From assembly GCA_944358275.1 (NCBI GenBank), contig CALVQZ010000074.1, forward strand, positions 1 through 15,798: a DNA stretch of 15,798 nt. The letters run 5' to 3'. This stretch comes from an uncultured Bacilli bacterium (GTDB lineage: Bacteria > Bacillota_I > Bacilli_A > RF39 > UBA660). Made by a program: the position numbers and the translations under genes. The first letter of the stretch is position 1. Each line of letters opens with the position of its first letter. The notes under the pieces are model-generated. The model had not been told where the DNA came from and did no database searches. It saw only the letters and a list, made by a program, of their open reading frames with translations. Below, in pieces: positions 7,268-15,298 of the stretch.

Positions 7268-8387
7268 TTCTTCCTCTTTCTTCTTTAAATTCATCATCAT
7301 TTATAAAAGTAGTATCACTTAAATCAGTACTTTCACCTAGATAACCTCTTAACTTTCTTACATTTATTCTAGCACCAGAGCTTCCTTTAAAACTAGCATT
7401 AAAGACACTACATCCTTCAAAACTACCATAGAAAAGCACATCCTTAAATTTACCTTCATCTAATGTTCTTTCCCTTATATTTTGAGGATTTATTATTGCA
7501 CCATAACTACCAGAAAAATCAGCAGCAACTATATAAGCATCCATAAACTCATCTATAAACACAACTCCTGATAAGAAAGTTCTTGAAAAATCACCATCTT
7601 TAATAGTAGTTGGATCTATTTCAATGCGTCCCTTACAACCCCTAAAATCAACACCAGAAATTCTAACATCATCAAAGTTTCCATCAATATAAGCATCCGT
7701 AAGTATAACATCTGTTAAATCTTTATCACATACAGTTTGAGGATCTATCTCAGCTCCCACACTTCCTATAAAACTAGATGCTACTATAAGTGTATAATCA
7801 AATGGTCCTGTAAATACTACATCTTTAAACACACACCTAGATAAATCAAAATCCATTATTTCTTGTGGATTTATATTTGCACCTTTAGAACCAGAAAAAT
7901 CCGAACCACAAATACTTGTACCTTCAAAACTTCCAATAAAAGTTACATCTGTAAAAATACACTCAGATAAATCTTTATCTAAAATAGTTTGAGGATCTAT
8001 TCTTGCACCTATACTTTCTGTAAAATCAGCATTACATATATTAGTATCATCAAACCCCCCTATAAATGTTACATTAGTAAATACACACTCTCTTAAATCT
8101 TTATTATACACAGTTTGAGGATTTATATAAACGCCCTTTAATTTAGTAAAATCTAATCCTGAAATATCAACATTATCAAATGATACACCTTCAAAATCCA
8201 TCTTTAAATTTTTAAATGCTTTAAATAACTCTCTATCGACCATAAAACATTCTTCAATATCATTATATCTATATAATAATTTCTCTATAACTTTAGAAGG
8301 CAATTTAATCTCAAAATCATTATCTTTCTTAGATGTTTCTATAATAAACTTTCTTAATAAATAAAGCACTTTATCTTCATTGTTCAT
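7260..8387 (-). CDS. Pentapeptide-like protein with six 42-residue repeats
   Basis: Product of 375 residues. Residues 1-84 form an N-terminal region with two predicted amphipathic helices (LLRKFIIETSKK, KVIEKLLYRYNDIEE). Residues 85-337 consist of six repeats of 42 residues (one of 43), plus a partial seventh to the C terminus. A typical unit starts GARIDPQTI, continues with KDLSECIFTDVTFIGSFEG and ends near SDFSGS. The A(D/N)F-x-G-type steps resemble pentapeptide repeats, which fold as a right-handed beta helix; about 42 residues would be two coils (inference). No signal peptide or membrane segment is visible, so it is probably cytoplasmic. Some family members shield DNA gyrase, but nothing here shows that. 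The ATG has AGAGGTG (8399-8393) upstream and an own promoter. It occupies the place before rpsL where many bacteria have rpoC or a small L7Ae-like protein gene. Confidence 0.8.
   Translation of the reverse strand: MNNEDKVLYLLRKFIIETSKKDNDFEIKLPSKVIEKLLYRYNDIEECFMVDRELFKAFKNLKMDFEGVSFDNVDISGLDFTKLKGVYINPQTVYNKDLRECVFTNVTFIGGFDDTNICNADFTESIGARIDPQTILDKDLSECIFTDVTFIGSFEGTSICGSDFSGSKGANINPQEIMDFDLSRCVFKDVVFTGPFDYTLIVASSFIGSVGAEIDPQTVCDKDLTDVILTDAYIDGNFDDVRISGVDFRGCKGRIEIDPTTIKDGDFSRTFLSGVVFIDEFMDAYIVAADFSGSYGAIINPQNIRERTLDEGKFKDVLFYGSFEGCSVFNASFKGSSGARINVRKLRGYLGESTDLSDTTFINDDEFKEERGRSI
7377..8135 (-). repeat. Six tandem 126-bp coding repeats
   Basis: Direct repeats with a period of 126 bp, read clearly at the CAGTTTGAGG-type core (for example 7987 and 8113, exactly 126 apart). 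They encode the 42-residue units of the pentapeptide-like protein; the fifth copy has one extra codon. The copies have diverged strongly at DNA level, so the array is old rather than a recent expansion. Confidence 0.8.
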
Positions 8388-8411
8388 ATGTTCACCTCTA
8401 TTTTTATAATA

Positions 8412-8440
8412 ATTATAGCATTTCCACTAATTACTAACAA
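8412..8440 (-). promoter_or_regulatory. Promoter of the pentapeptide-like gene
   Basis: On the minus strand TTGTTA (8440-8435), a 17-nt spacer ending in TGC, and a perfect TATAAT (8417-8412): an extended -10 promoter. Start of transcription is expected near 8405, leaving a leader of about 18 nt with AGAGGTG. Confidence 0.75.
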
Positions 8441-8463
8441 TACTCATAAATATTACTTTACAT

Positions 8464-8487
8464 AAAAAACACATACAAAATATGTGC
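8464..8487 (-). terminator. Terminator of the lipoprotein gene
   Basis: On the minus strand a CACATA/TATGTG stem (8486-8481 with 8475-8470, extendable by one G-U) with a 5-nt loop, followed by six U (8469-8464). It starts directly after the lipoprotein stop codon. Confidence 0.65.
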
Positions 8488-8488
8488 A

Positions 8489-8907
8489 TTATAAATCTAT
8501 ACTAATACTATCTACAAATGTAACACTCTCTTGATTTATAGAACCTATACCTATTTCAAGTTCATAAATTAACCTACTTGTATTAAAATCATAACTATAT
8601 AACTCTTCAAATTCCTTTACACTTTCTTTAAAATTATCTAATGATAATTTATTATCTTTTAAAATGGTATTATCTTTAAGTATACCAGGTTTATTTTTAT
8701 TTATCATTTCTAACTTTTTACATTCAAACTTGCTTATTTCATCCTTTAACATACTCAAATCTACCTTATCAATATTCCCTAAATTTTCTTCTTTAACACC
8801 TTTATATCTTTAAGACCTAAATCTACATTTTCTTTTTCTTTTAAGATTTCTTTTTCACACCCCGTCAATAAAGATAATACCAATAACATTTTTACTACTT
8901 TTTTCAT
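8489..8907 (-). pseudogene. Small lipoprotein gene with a one-base frameshift
   Basis: ATG 8907 opens a frame encoding MKKVVKMLLVLSLLTGC, a lipoprotein signal peptide with lipobox LTGC. Cys17 would be lipidated and the mature protein anchored outside the membrane. This frame stops at TAG 8779. The second frame runs from about 8812 to the stop at 8489 and continues in the same charged, helical style (KGVKEENLGNIDKVDLSML...). Adding one A to the AAA run at 8801-8803 joins the two into 139 residues, reading DIKGVKEENLG across the joint. No family is recognised; the mature part is rich in Lys and Glu and ends in an acidic hydrophobic tail. There is no strong ribosome site. It is either truly broken, phase-variable, or a homopolymer sequencing error. 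Confidence 0.7.
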
Positions 8908-8954
8908 ATAAATAAATCTATTCTTTCTTTTATCGTATATATATCAAACAAAAC

Positions 8955-8983
8955 AATAAAGATAATTTTGCTATACTTGTCAA
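8955..8983 (-). promoter_or_regulatory. Possible promoter of the lipoprotein gene
   Basis: On the minus strand a perfect TTGACA (8983-8978), a 17-nt spacer and TTTATT (8960-8955). The -10 is weak. The -35 overlaps the -35 of the divergent radical SAM promoter, so the two polymerases would compete for one site. Confidence 0.4.
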
Positions 8984-9006
8984 TTTAAACTTCATAGATG
9001 TATAAT
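8977..9006 (+). promoter_or_regulatory. Promoter of the radical SAM gene
   Basis: TTGTCA (8977-8982), an 18-nt spacer and a perfect TATAAT (9001-9006). Start of transcription is expected near 9013, leaving only about 10 nt before the ATG, with GGTGA (9013-9017) as its ribosome site at the very 5' end. Confidence 0.65.
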
Positions 9007-9022
9007 ACATTCGGTGATATTT

Positions 9023-9943
9023 ATGTTTAAATATACATTAGATAATAAAAGATACTATACTTTAAATTATTACAACAGAACGAAATATAATTCTAAAGTA
9101 TTTAAAGTTAGTTTAAATGCAGGATTTGGATGTCCAAATAAAGTAAATGGGAAAGGTTGTATTTATTGCTATAATGGCAGTGGTGAAAATAATGGTATAC
9201 CTTTAATCGAGCAATTTGAAAAAGTAAGAAATATCGTAGACAAAAAATGGCCTAATAGTAAATATATTGGTTATTTTCAAGCGGACACTAATACATATGC
9301 ACCTCTTGAAGTGCTAAAGGTGAATTATGAAAAGATACTTTCTTTACCAAATGTAATTGGATTAAATATTGCAACAAGATGTGATGCTCTTCCTGATGAT
9401 GTGTTAGATTATTTAGAAGAATTAAATAAAAAAACTAATTTAGTTATTGAATTAGGATTGCAAACTATGCACGAATCTACTTCTAAACTCATAAATAGAG
9501 GGCATACTCTAAAACAATTTGAAGAATCTGTATTAAAACTTAGAAAAAGAAATATAGATATAGTTATTCATATTATAAATGGACTCCCTTATGAAACAAA
9601 AGAAATGATGCTAGAAACTGTTAAATATTTATCTAATTTAGATATACAAGGAATAAAAATTCATATGTTATTTATATTAAAAGATACTGAAATTGCTAAG
9701 ATGTATGAAAAAGAAAAATTTCATATTCTTACTAAAGAAGAGTATGTAGACATTGTATGTGATCAATTAGAGTTATTAAAAGAAGACATAGTTATAAATA
9801 GAATTACAGGAGATCCTGATAAATCTTTAGTAATTGAACCTAAATGGCTAATAAAAAAATTTGGCGTATTAAATGAAATTGATAAAGAAATGGAAAGAAG
9901 GAATAGTTATCAAGGAATAAAATTCAAAAAAACTGATATTTAA
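9023..9943 (+). CDS. ytqA: YtqA/YhcC-family radical SAM protein
   Basis: Product of 306 residues, near the family length. The cluster motif is C37-x8-C46-x2-C49, in GFGCPNKVNGKGCIYCYNGSG; these cysteines would bind the 4Fe-4S cluster that cleaves S-adenosylmethionine. Other family landmarks are GYFQADTNTYAPLE, GLNIATRCDALPDDVLDYL, ELGLQTMHESTSKLINRGH and HIINGLPYET. From memory, the Bacillus YtqA homologue has been linked to mnm5-type modification of the tRNA wobble uridine; that role is an inference here, and the partner methyltransferase YtqB is not in the window. Start ATG 9023 is preferred over GTG 9014 because GGTGA (9013-9017) fits as ribosome site and the promoter would start transcripts near 9013. 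It is transcribed alone and converges on ftsH. Confidence 0.9.
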   Translation: MFKYTLDNKRYYTLNYYNRTKYNSKVFKVSLNAGFGCPNKVNGKGCIYCYNGSGENNGIPLIEQFEKVRNIVDKKWPNSKYIGYFQADTNTYAPLEVLKVNYEKILSLPNVIGLNIATRCDALPDDVLDYLEELNKKTNLVIELGLQTMHESTSKLINRGHTLKQFEESVLKLRKRNIDIVIHIINGLPYETKEMMLETVKYLSNLDIQGIKIHMLFILKDTEIAKMYEKEKFHILTKEEYVDIVCDQLELLKEDIVINRITGDPDKSLVIEPKWLIKKFGVLNEIDKEMERRNSYQGIKFKKTDI

Positions 9944-9953
9944 TCAGTTTTTT
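9926..9953. terminator. Bidirectional terminator with both stop codons in its loop
   Basis: An 11-bp stem (9927-9937 with 9943-9953) with a 5-nt loop, with six or more T on one arm and seven A on the other, so it ends in a U-tract on both strands. The TAA of the radical SAM gene (9941-9943) and the TAA of ftsH (9942-9940) overlap at the loop. Confidence 0.85.
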
Positions 9954-11886
9954 CATCTTTCTTTTCTTTTTTTGTTTTATTCTTTTTTACTTCTTCCTTA
10001 TTTAATTCTTCTATAGCCTCATCATTAACTTCAATCTCATTATCATCATCTACAGGCATCTTGCCATGAACAGCTAAATAATCGATTTGTTCTTTAGTTA
10101 ATGTTTCGTGTTCTAATAAAGAACTAGCAATAAGTTCAAGCAAATCCCTATTTTCGCTAATTATCTTCTTAGCATTTTCATAGCACTCATTTATAATCTT
10201 TCTCATTTCAATATCTATTTCATGTGCTATCTCATTAGAGAAATTTTTAGATTTATTGTAATCCCTACCTAAGAAAACCCCACCTTCTCTTGTTTCAAAT
10301 TGAATAGGTCCTAAATCACTCATACCATATTCAGTAACCATTGCTCTTGCTATTTTTGTAGCTTTCTCAAAGTCATTGTGTGCCCCTGTAGATACTTCAT
10401 TATAAACAATTTCTTCTGCAACACGACCACCAAGTAAACCTGTAATTCTTTCTAACAATTCCTTCTTAGTAGAAGTATAAGTTTCCTCTCTAGGAAGCAT
10501 CATAGCGTATCCACCAGCATATCCTCTTGGTATAATTGTTACTTTTTGAACATCATTTGCATCATCTAGCTTAAGCCCCAATACAACATGTCCAGCCTCA
10601 TGATGTGCAACCATATCTTTTTCTTTATCAGTATATTTCTTACTTTTCTTAGCAGGCCCCATCAATACTCTATCAGTAGCTTCATCTATCTCTGCCATAG
10701 TTATTTCATTTTTATCTCTTCTTACAGCAAGTAATGCTGCTTCATTTAATAAATTCTCTAAATCAGCACCACTAAATCCAACAGTCCTTTTTGCTATATT
10801 AGATAATTTTACAGAAGGAGCAAAAATTTTATTTCTAGCATGCACTTCTAAAATTTCTTCTCTTCCTTTTACATCAGGTAAATTAACTGTAACTTGTCTA
10901 TCAAATCTACCTGGTCTAAGCAATGCTGGATCAAGTACATCAGGTCTATTAGTAGCAGCAATAATTATTATTCCTTCATTAGCTCCAAAACCATCCATTT
11001 CAGTTAACAATTGATTAAGTGTTTGTTCTCTTTCATCATGTCCCCCACCAAGACCAGTACCTCTTTGTCTACCAACCGCATCTATTTCATCTATAAATAC
11101 TAGGCATGGCGCATTTTGCTTTGCTTGTCTAAACATATCTCTAACACGAGATGCTCCAATACCTACAAACAATTCAACAAAATCCGAACCACTAATAAAG
11201 TAAAATGGAACATTTGCCTCCCCTGCAACAGCTTTTGCAAGAAGTGTCTTACCTGTACCTGGAGGGCCAACTAAAAGTACACCCTTAGGTATTCTAGCAC
11301 CCATCTTTTGAAACCTTTTTGGATTTTTCAAGAAATCGATTAACTCTGCAACTTCTTCTTTCTCCTCAATTAAACCTGCTACATCTTTAAATGTAACATT
11401 TCCATTACTTTCACTTAATTTAGCTCTACTCTTACCAAAATCAAGTGACTTATTACTACTACCCATTTGTCTATTAAAGAAATATAATGCAAAACCTACT
11501 AACAATAGCATAGGAAGTACATTAAACATAAATTGAACTAAAAATCCAGAAGATGGATCGCTTTTAGCTATTACTTTAAAATCTTTAACATCCTTAGCTT
11601 CTAATATTCTATCGATCATACTATCAGAAAGTGGTAATGTAGCATAAAAACTCTCATTACTATCATAACCTTCTAGTTTACCAGTAACTTCATATACCAT
11701 ACCATCAGTTCTAGGCATAATCGTTAACTCAGTAACCTTATTATCCTTCAAATATGTATCAAATTCATTATATGTTAACTCATGTGTTTTACCACCAAAC
11801 ATGTCTGTATAAAATAATATAAATAATGCTGCAAATAGTAACAATATGTATGGTACTATTTCTTTTTTCAATACTTTCTTATTCAT
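9940..11886 (-). CDS. ftsH: ATP-dependent zinc metalloprotease FtsH
   Basis: FtsH, 648 residues: a membrane-anchored hexameric AAA+ protease that extracts and degrades misfolded membrane proteins and short-lived regulators. Two membrane segments at about 11-27 and 116-137 flank an external domain. The AAA module has Walker A GPPGTGKT (207-214), Walker B LVFIDEID (262-269) and the second region of homology ATNRPDVLDPALLRPGRFDR (311-330). The zinc motif is HEAGH (429-433), with the third ligand Asp expected in the GAHNDFEKAT stretch. The tail (about 620-648) is very rich in Lys and Glu, common in Gram-positive FtsH. AAGGAGG (11897-11891) precedes the ATG. It follows tilS by 13 nt in the same operon; hpt, usually between the two in Firmicutes, is absent. 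Confidence 0.97.
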   Translation of the reverse strand: MNKKVLKKEIVPYILLLFAALFILFYTDMFGGKTHELTYNEFDTYLKDNKVTELTIMPRTDGMVYEVTGKLEGYDSNESFYATLPLSDSMIDRILEAKDVKDFKVIAKSDPSSGFLVQFMFNVLPMLLLVGFALYFFNRQMGSSNKSLDFGKSRAKLSESNGNVTFKDVAGLIEEKEEVAELIDFLKNPKRFQKMGARIPKGVLLVGPPGTGKTLLAKAVAGEANVPFYFISGSDFVELFVGIGASRVRDMFRQAKQNAPCLVFIDEIDAVGRQRGTGLGGGHDEREQTLNQLLTEMDGFGANEGIIIIAATNRPDVLDPALLRPGRFDRQVTVNLPDVKGREEILEVHARNKIFAPSVKLSNIAKRTVGFSGADLENLLNEAALLAVRRDKNEITMAEIDEATDRVLMGPAKKSKKYTDKEKDMVAHHEAGHVVLGLKLDDANDVQKVTIIPRGYAGGYAMMLPREETYTSTKKELLERITGLLGGRVAEEIVYNEVSTGAHNDFEKATKIARAMVTEYGMSDLGPIQFETREGGVFLGRDYNKSKNFSNEIAHEIDIEMRKIINECYENAKKIISENRDLLELIASSLLEHETLTKEQIDYLAVHGKMPVDDDNEIEVNDEAIEELNKEEVKKNKTKKEKKDEKTD

Positions 11887-11899
11887 TTTTCCTCCTTAA

Positions 11900-13219
11900 T
11901 TAACAATACTTAATTATTATATCACACTTTTCGTTTTTTTCTTTATTATATTTAGATTTTTTTACACCTGGTATCCAAATAATAACATTATTTGAATCAA
12001 CTACTATAGGCCACTCATTCCTTTTAGATATAGGAATCTTTTCATCTATAAATATATCTTTAACCTTCTTACTACCATGAAGATGCTTTACATATATTTT
12101 ATCACCGTTTCTTCTATTCCTAACATGAAGTGGTAAAGAAATAGAAGTACTATCTAACCTACATACATAATTACTATCACTATCTTCCTCTCTTACAAAA
12201 CACAATGTTTTACCATTTGGAAGAATAGCATCCCTATCTAAAACAATATCATAATTATCTTTAGATAAATTTAATCTTATAAATGACACTCTGTCATACT
12301 CCTTAATTACATCAATATTATTTGGAAGCTTAATAGATAAATTTGGTTTACTCGACCTAATTAAATCCATAATAGACTCTACATGAGTACTATTTACTAT
12401 AGATATATTATCTTCATATATTCTTTTTAAAATATTTTCAACAACTCTTCTTTGTACTACTTCATCTTCCTTTATAAAAAGACTAATATCTATACTATTA
12501 CTATTACATAAACCACTACTATCTACATACTTATCTAAAAAACTTTCATATTCATTAAGTAACTTACTAAAACCTAAGAACTTTCTATGAACATTACTAT
12601 CCTCACTCTTCAAAAAAGGAAGTACATAATGCCTATATCTATTTCTAGTATAACTATCTTTATTATTAGAACTATCGATCACATAAGGCACATTATTTAA
12701 CTTATTGTACTTAAGTATATCATCCTTAGTGTAAAATATCAAAGGTCTTACCACTTTATAATTATCATAATTTGTTATCATTGAAAATCCAGCATACCCC
12801 TTTAATGAAGAACCCCTTACTATTCGCATAAGAATAGTTTCAATTAAATCATCACCATGATGAGCAGTAAACAAAACTGAAGAATTATACTTTTTCAACA
12901 CATCATAAAAAAAGTTATACCTTATATTTCTTGCCTCATTATGAAAATTTCCAAAAGAATACTCATTTATCTTCATATACTCAAAATAAATATTATTTTC
13001 TTTGCAATAATTTTCTACAAATACTTTTTCATCTTCACTTTCTTTTCGCATATTATGATTAACATGTGCACACACAATATTTATGTCAATTTTTTTTCTA
13101 ACTTCTAACAAAAGATGCAAAAGTGACATAGAATCAGGTCCACCAGAAACTGCAACAACTACATAATCATCATTATTTAAAAGATTATCTTTAAGTAAAA
13201 AATCATATGCCTCTTTCAT
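11900..13219 (-). CDS. tilS: tRNA(Ile)-lysidine synthase
   Basis: TilS, 439 residues. It attaches lysine to cytidine 34 of the CAU-anticodon isoleucine tRNA with ATP, so that it reads AUA instead of AUG; this is essential in an AT-rich genome that uses many ATA codons. The PP-loop SGGPDS (25-30) is intact, followed by AHVNHNMR, FTAHHGDDLIETILMRIVRGSSLKGYAG and RNRYRHYVLPFL, all family hallmarks. The C-terminal domain includes RRNGDKIYVKHLHGSKKVKDIF and ends in VIIWIPGVKKS. AAGGTGA (13230-13224) precedes ATG 13219. It has its own extended -10 promoter and is cotranscribed with ftsH. Confidence 0.96.
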   Translation of the reverse strand: MKEAYDFLLKDNLLNNDDYVVVAVSGGPDSMSLLHLLLEVRKKIDINIVCAHVNHNMRKESEDEKVFVENYCKENNIYFEYMKINEYSFGNFHNEARNIRYNFFYDVLKKYNSSVLFTAHHGDDLIETILMRIVRGSSLKGYAGFSMITNYDNYKVVRPLIFYTKDDILKYNKLNNVPYVIDSSNNKDSYTRNRYRHYVLPFLKSEDSNVHRKFLGFSKLLNEYESFLDKYVDSSGLCNSNSIDISLFIKEDEVVQRRVVENILKRIYEDNISIVNSTHVESIMDLIRSSKPNLSIKLPNNIDVIKEYDRVSFIRLNLSKDNYDIVLDRDAILPNGKTLCFVREEDSDSNYVCRLDSTSISLPLHVRNRRNGDKIYVKHLHGSKKVKDIFIDEKIPISKRNEWPIVVDSNNVIIWIPGVKKSKYNKEKNEKCDIIIKYC

Positions 13220-13238
13220 AAATTCACCTTCAAGTGAT

Positions 13239-13267
13239 ATTTTAACATTTATAATTACTTATTACAA
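13239..13267 (-). promoter_or_regulatory. Promoter of tilS-ftsH
   Basis: On the minus strand TTGTAA (13267-13262), a 17-nt spacer ending in TGT, and TAAAAT (13244-13239): an extended -10. Start of transcription is expected near 13232, a leader of about 13 nt with the AAGGTGA ribosome site. Confidence 0.6.
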
Positions 13268-13269
13268 GA

Positions 13270-13300
13270 CAAAGAGATTAGTTAATACGTAATCTCTTTG
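13270..13300 (-). terminator. Hairpin at the 3' end of the phosphoesterase operon
   Basis: A perfect 11-bp stem (13300-13290 with 13280-13270) with a 9-nt loop. The first arm is formed by the last codons of the phosphoesterase gene and the second contains its stop codon. On the minus strand the following run is only TTTGTCTTGT, so termination may be moderate. The better T run lies on the + strand side, where no gene needs it. Confidence 0.5.
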
Positions 13301-14288
13301 TTTTTCTAAAATCATCCTTCTTTATTTCTGACTCATTAAATAAATGCTCTCTTGGAGTTATATATTGAATATTTCCTTTTTCATCTGCATAAATATCTAC
13401 ATCATAAAATCCCATTATATTTGATATATCTCTTCTTTGCATAAATTGAGATTGATAACATAAGGCTGGTACAAGAAGTGTATGCACATTTCTATATATA
13501 CAATAATATGATTTATGATAATGACCTTCTGCTAATAATTTAGGTTTATTTCCTGATGACATACTATCTATAGTATTTTGTAAACTTCTAGATCTATATT
13601 TCGATACACCACCACCAGGATGTCTAAGTCTAATTTTTACACCATTTATTACAATATCAGCACGATCTTGTCCTTCATATATCATATCACTTCTAGCATT
13701 ATCTATTATCTCTCCTAATATAATACCACCATTTAACTTGTGAGTTTCATCATGACTACCCTGTATAAATCTAGTAGTAATACCAGACACCTTAGGGTAC
13801 ATCTCTATAACATAATCAGATTGTTCCTTAGCACCATGCATAAATCTAGTATAGATTTGTGCCTTTCTTTTCTCACCATAATCACCATCAACTAAATCAC
13901 CAACATGTAATACATCAGAAATCTCATTCTCATAAAAATATCTATATGCACTATTCAACATATGAAGTTGTTGTTCCTTAGAACAAAGATGAGTATCCGA
14001 TACAAAACCAACAGTAAACTTTTTACACTCTTCCATTGGAATCTTTACTTTCTTATAAGTAGAATATGTTTGCTTTCTCATCTTTCTAAGTAAAACTTCA
14101 TTATCTTGATTTACAATCTCAACAGGATAACCAAAATACCCTAATAACTCAACAAGCCCATATACTTCATCAATTGTAATTCCTAATCTCTTAGAAACAT
14201 CTAAAACACTTTCTTCTTTTCTCAAACACTTTGTATATATCTTTTTTGCTTCATCAACATTAAGCATTCTACTAAAATCAAAACTCAC
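13278..14288 (-). CDS. Calcineurin-like metallophosphoesterase with N-terminal helix-turn-helix
   Basis: Product of 336 residues. Residues 10-55 look like a small helical, helix-turn-helix-type region (DVSKRLGITIDEVYGLVELL). From about 90 follows a calcineurin-like phosphoesterase domain with metal-site motifs SDTH (D98, H100), GDLVDG (D131), GSHD (177-180, where the family usually has GNHD), RHPGGG (H223) and GHYH (H256, H258). So most metal ligands are present, with Ser178 replacing the usual Asn. The start is GTG 14288, overlapping the TAG of the upstream paralogue by one base (TAGTG), with GGAGG (14302-14298) nine bases before. Such overlap implies translational coupling. The HPGGG...GHYHK layout recalls phosphoesterases seen in phages of Firmicutes (from memory). 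The substrate is unknown. Confidence 0.8.
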   Translation of the reverse strand: MSFDFSRMLNVDEAKKIYTKCLRKEESVLDVSKRLGITIDEVYGLVELLGYFGYPVEIVNQDNEVLLRKMRKQTYSTYKKVKIPMEECKKFTVGFVSDTHLCSKEQQLHMLNSAYRYFYENEISDVLHVGDLVDGDYGEKRKAQIYTRFMHGAKEQSDYVIEMYPKVSGITTRFIQGSHDETHKLNGGIILGEIIDNARSDMIYEGQDRADIVINGVKIRLRHPGGGVSKYRSRSLQNTIDSMSSGNKPKLLAEGHYHKSYYCIYRNVHTLLVPALCYQSQFMQRRDISNIMGFYDVDIYADEKGNIQYITPREHLFNESEIKKDDFRKTKRLRIN

Positions 14289-15286
14289 TACTTCCTACCT
14301 CCAATCTTAAGCACTTTAGCCGTATTATAATCTTCTTTATCAGTAGTATAAAATGGTGCAAAAGTAGCTTCTTTTTCTATAAACTTACCATCTTTACTTA
14401 ACTTTGCATTAAAAAGAATATAACCAACATTATGTACAATTGCATTACTCCTAATTCTAGGTGTTGTAGCAACTAAACTAGGAACAGATATCTCCTGCAT
14501 TTCTCTTTCAGTAAATTGTTGATCTACTAATATATGCCCATCTAAAATAACATCAACTTTCTCCTCACTCCTCATAGAAGAAATTGCATCCTGAGGTTTC
14601 AAAGAAATAGTTTTAGCTCTATCAAAAGCACCTATCTTTAAATGTTGTGCAAGTATCTTCATCTTTCTAATATTAAGTAAACATCTCATATTACCAAGAT
14701 ATACCATATCTTCTCTTCTTTTAGCAATAGCTCTTCCAATATCAATTCCATTTTTTGTAGTATGAGTTGCATCTTGATCGCCTGTAATAAAATACGTAGT
14801 CATTCCCTCAACATATGGATAATGCTCTACAACATAATCTATTTGATCTTCTGTAGTATCTTCAAACAAAGTTTGATAATAAGGACTCTTTAAAGCATAC
14901 AGCCCTTCAGTAATGTCACCCAAATGAATAGCATATTTATATCCTTTTTTATAAGCTTGTTCATAAGCAGCATTTACCCTAGATAACTGTTGATATTTAC
15001 TGCCAAACCTAGTATCACTAATAAGAAGCGCCTTAAATTCAGTGTCATCTCCAATATCGATAGTGTGAATGTTATCACCATTTAAATTTCTCTCATCCAA
15101 ATTTAAAACAGTCGCATCCTCACCAACACCAGATATAATAATATTTATTCCAGAATTTCTTAACCTAGAAACGACAGTACTAAACTCTAAAATATTTAAA
15201 TCAAACCTTTCACAAACATCATCACAATTTCTTTCCTTTCTAATATATTCTTTAAATTTCTTAATATCTAAATTATCAATTGCCAT
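14288..15286 (-). CDS. Degenerate paralogue of the metallophosphoesterase
   Basis: Product of 332 residues, clearly paralogous to the next gene over the whole length. Shared stretches include YVVEHYPYVEGMTTYFITG against YVIEMYPKVSGITTRFIQG, and an N-terminal helical region. Its metal site is eroded: SDTH becomes SDTR (91-93), GNHD becomes GDQD (169-172) and GHxH becomes GHIL (250-253). The GD of GDITEG (123-124) and His215 remain. It is therefore probably inactive or altered, and may act as a structural or regulatory partner of its neighbour (inference). Start ATG 15286 is chosen because GGAGG (15295-15291) precedes it. In-frame upstream starts at 15337/15334 would add a hydrophobic stretch with many Cys and Phe but lie inside the leader hairpin. 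It is the first gene of a two-gene operon behind a leader with a terminator-like hairpin. Confidence 0.8.
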   Translation of the reverse strand: MAIDNLDIKKFKEYIRKERNCDDVCERFDLNILEFSTVVSRLRNSGINIIISGVGEDATVLNLDERNLNGDNIHTIDIGDDTEFKALLISDTRFGSKYQQLSRVNAAYEQAYKKGYKYAIHLGDITEGLYALKSPYYQTLFEDTTEDQIDYVVEHYPYVEGMTTYFITGDQDATHTTKNGIDIGRAIAKRREDMVYLGNMRCLLNIRKMKILAQHLKIGAFDRAKTISLKPQDAISSMRSEEKVDVILDGHILVDQQFTEREMQEISVPSLVATTPRIRSNAIVHNVGYILFNAKLSKDGKFIEKEATFAPFYTTDKEDYNTAKVLKIGGRK

Positions 15287-15298
15287 ACATCCTCCATT

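Noticed and set aside
7377..8135. A CRISPR array or recent tandem expansion
   Set aside because: The 126-bp repeats are in frame, diverged and encode protein repeats; there are no short identical repeats with unique spacers anywhere in the window.
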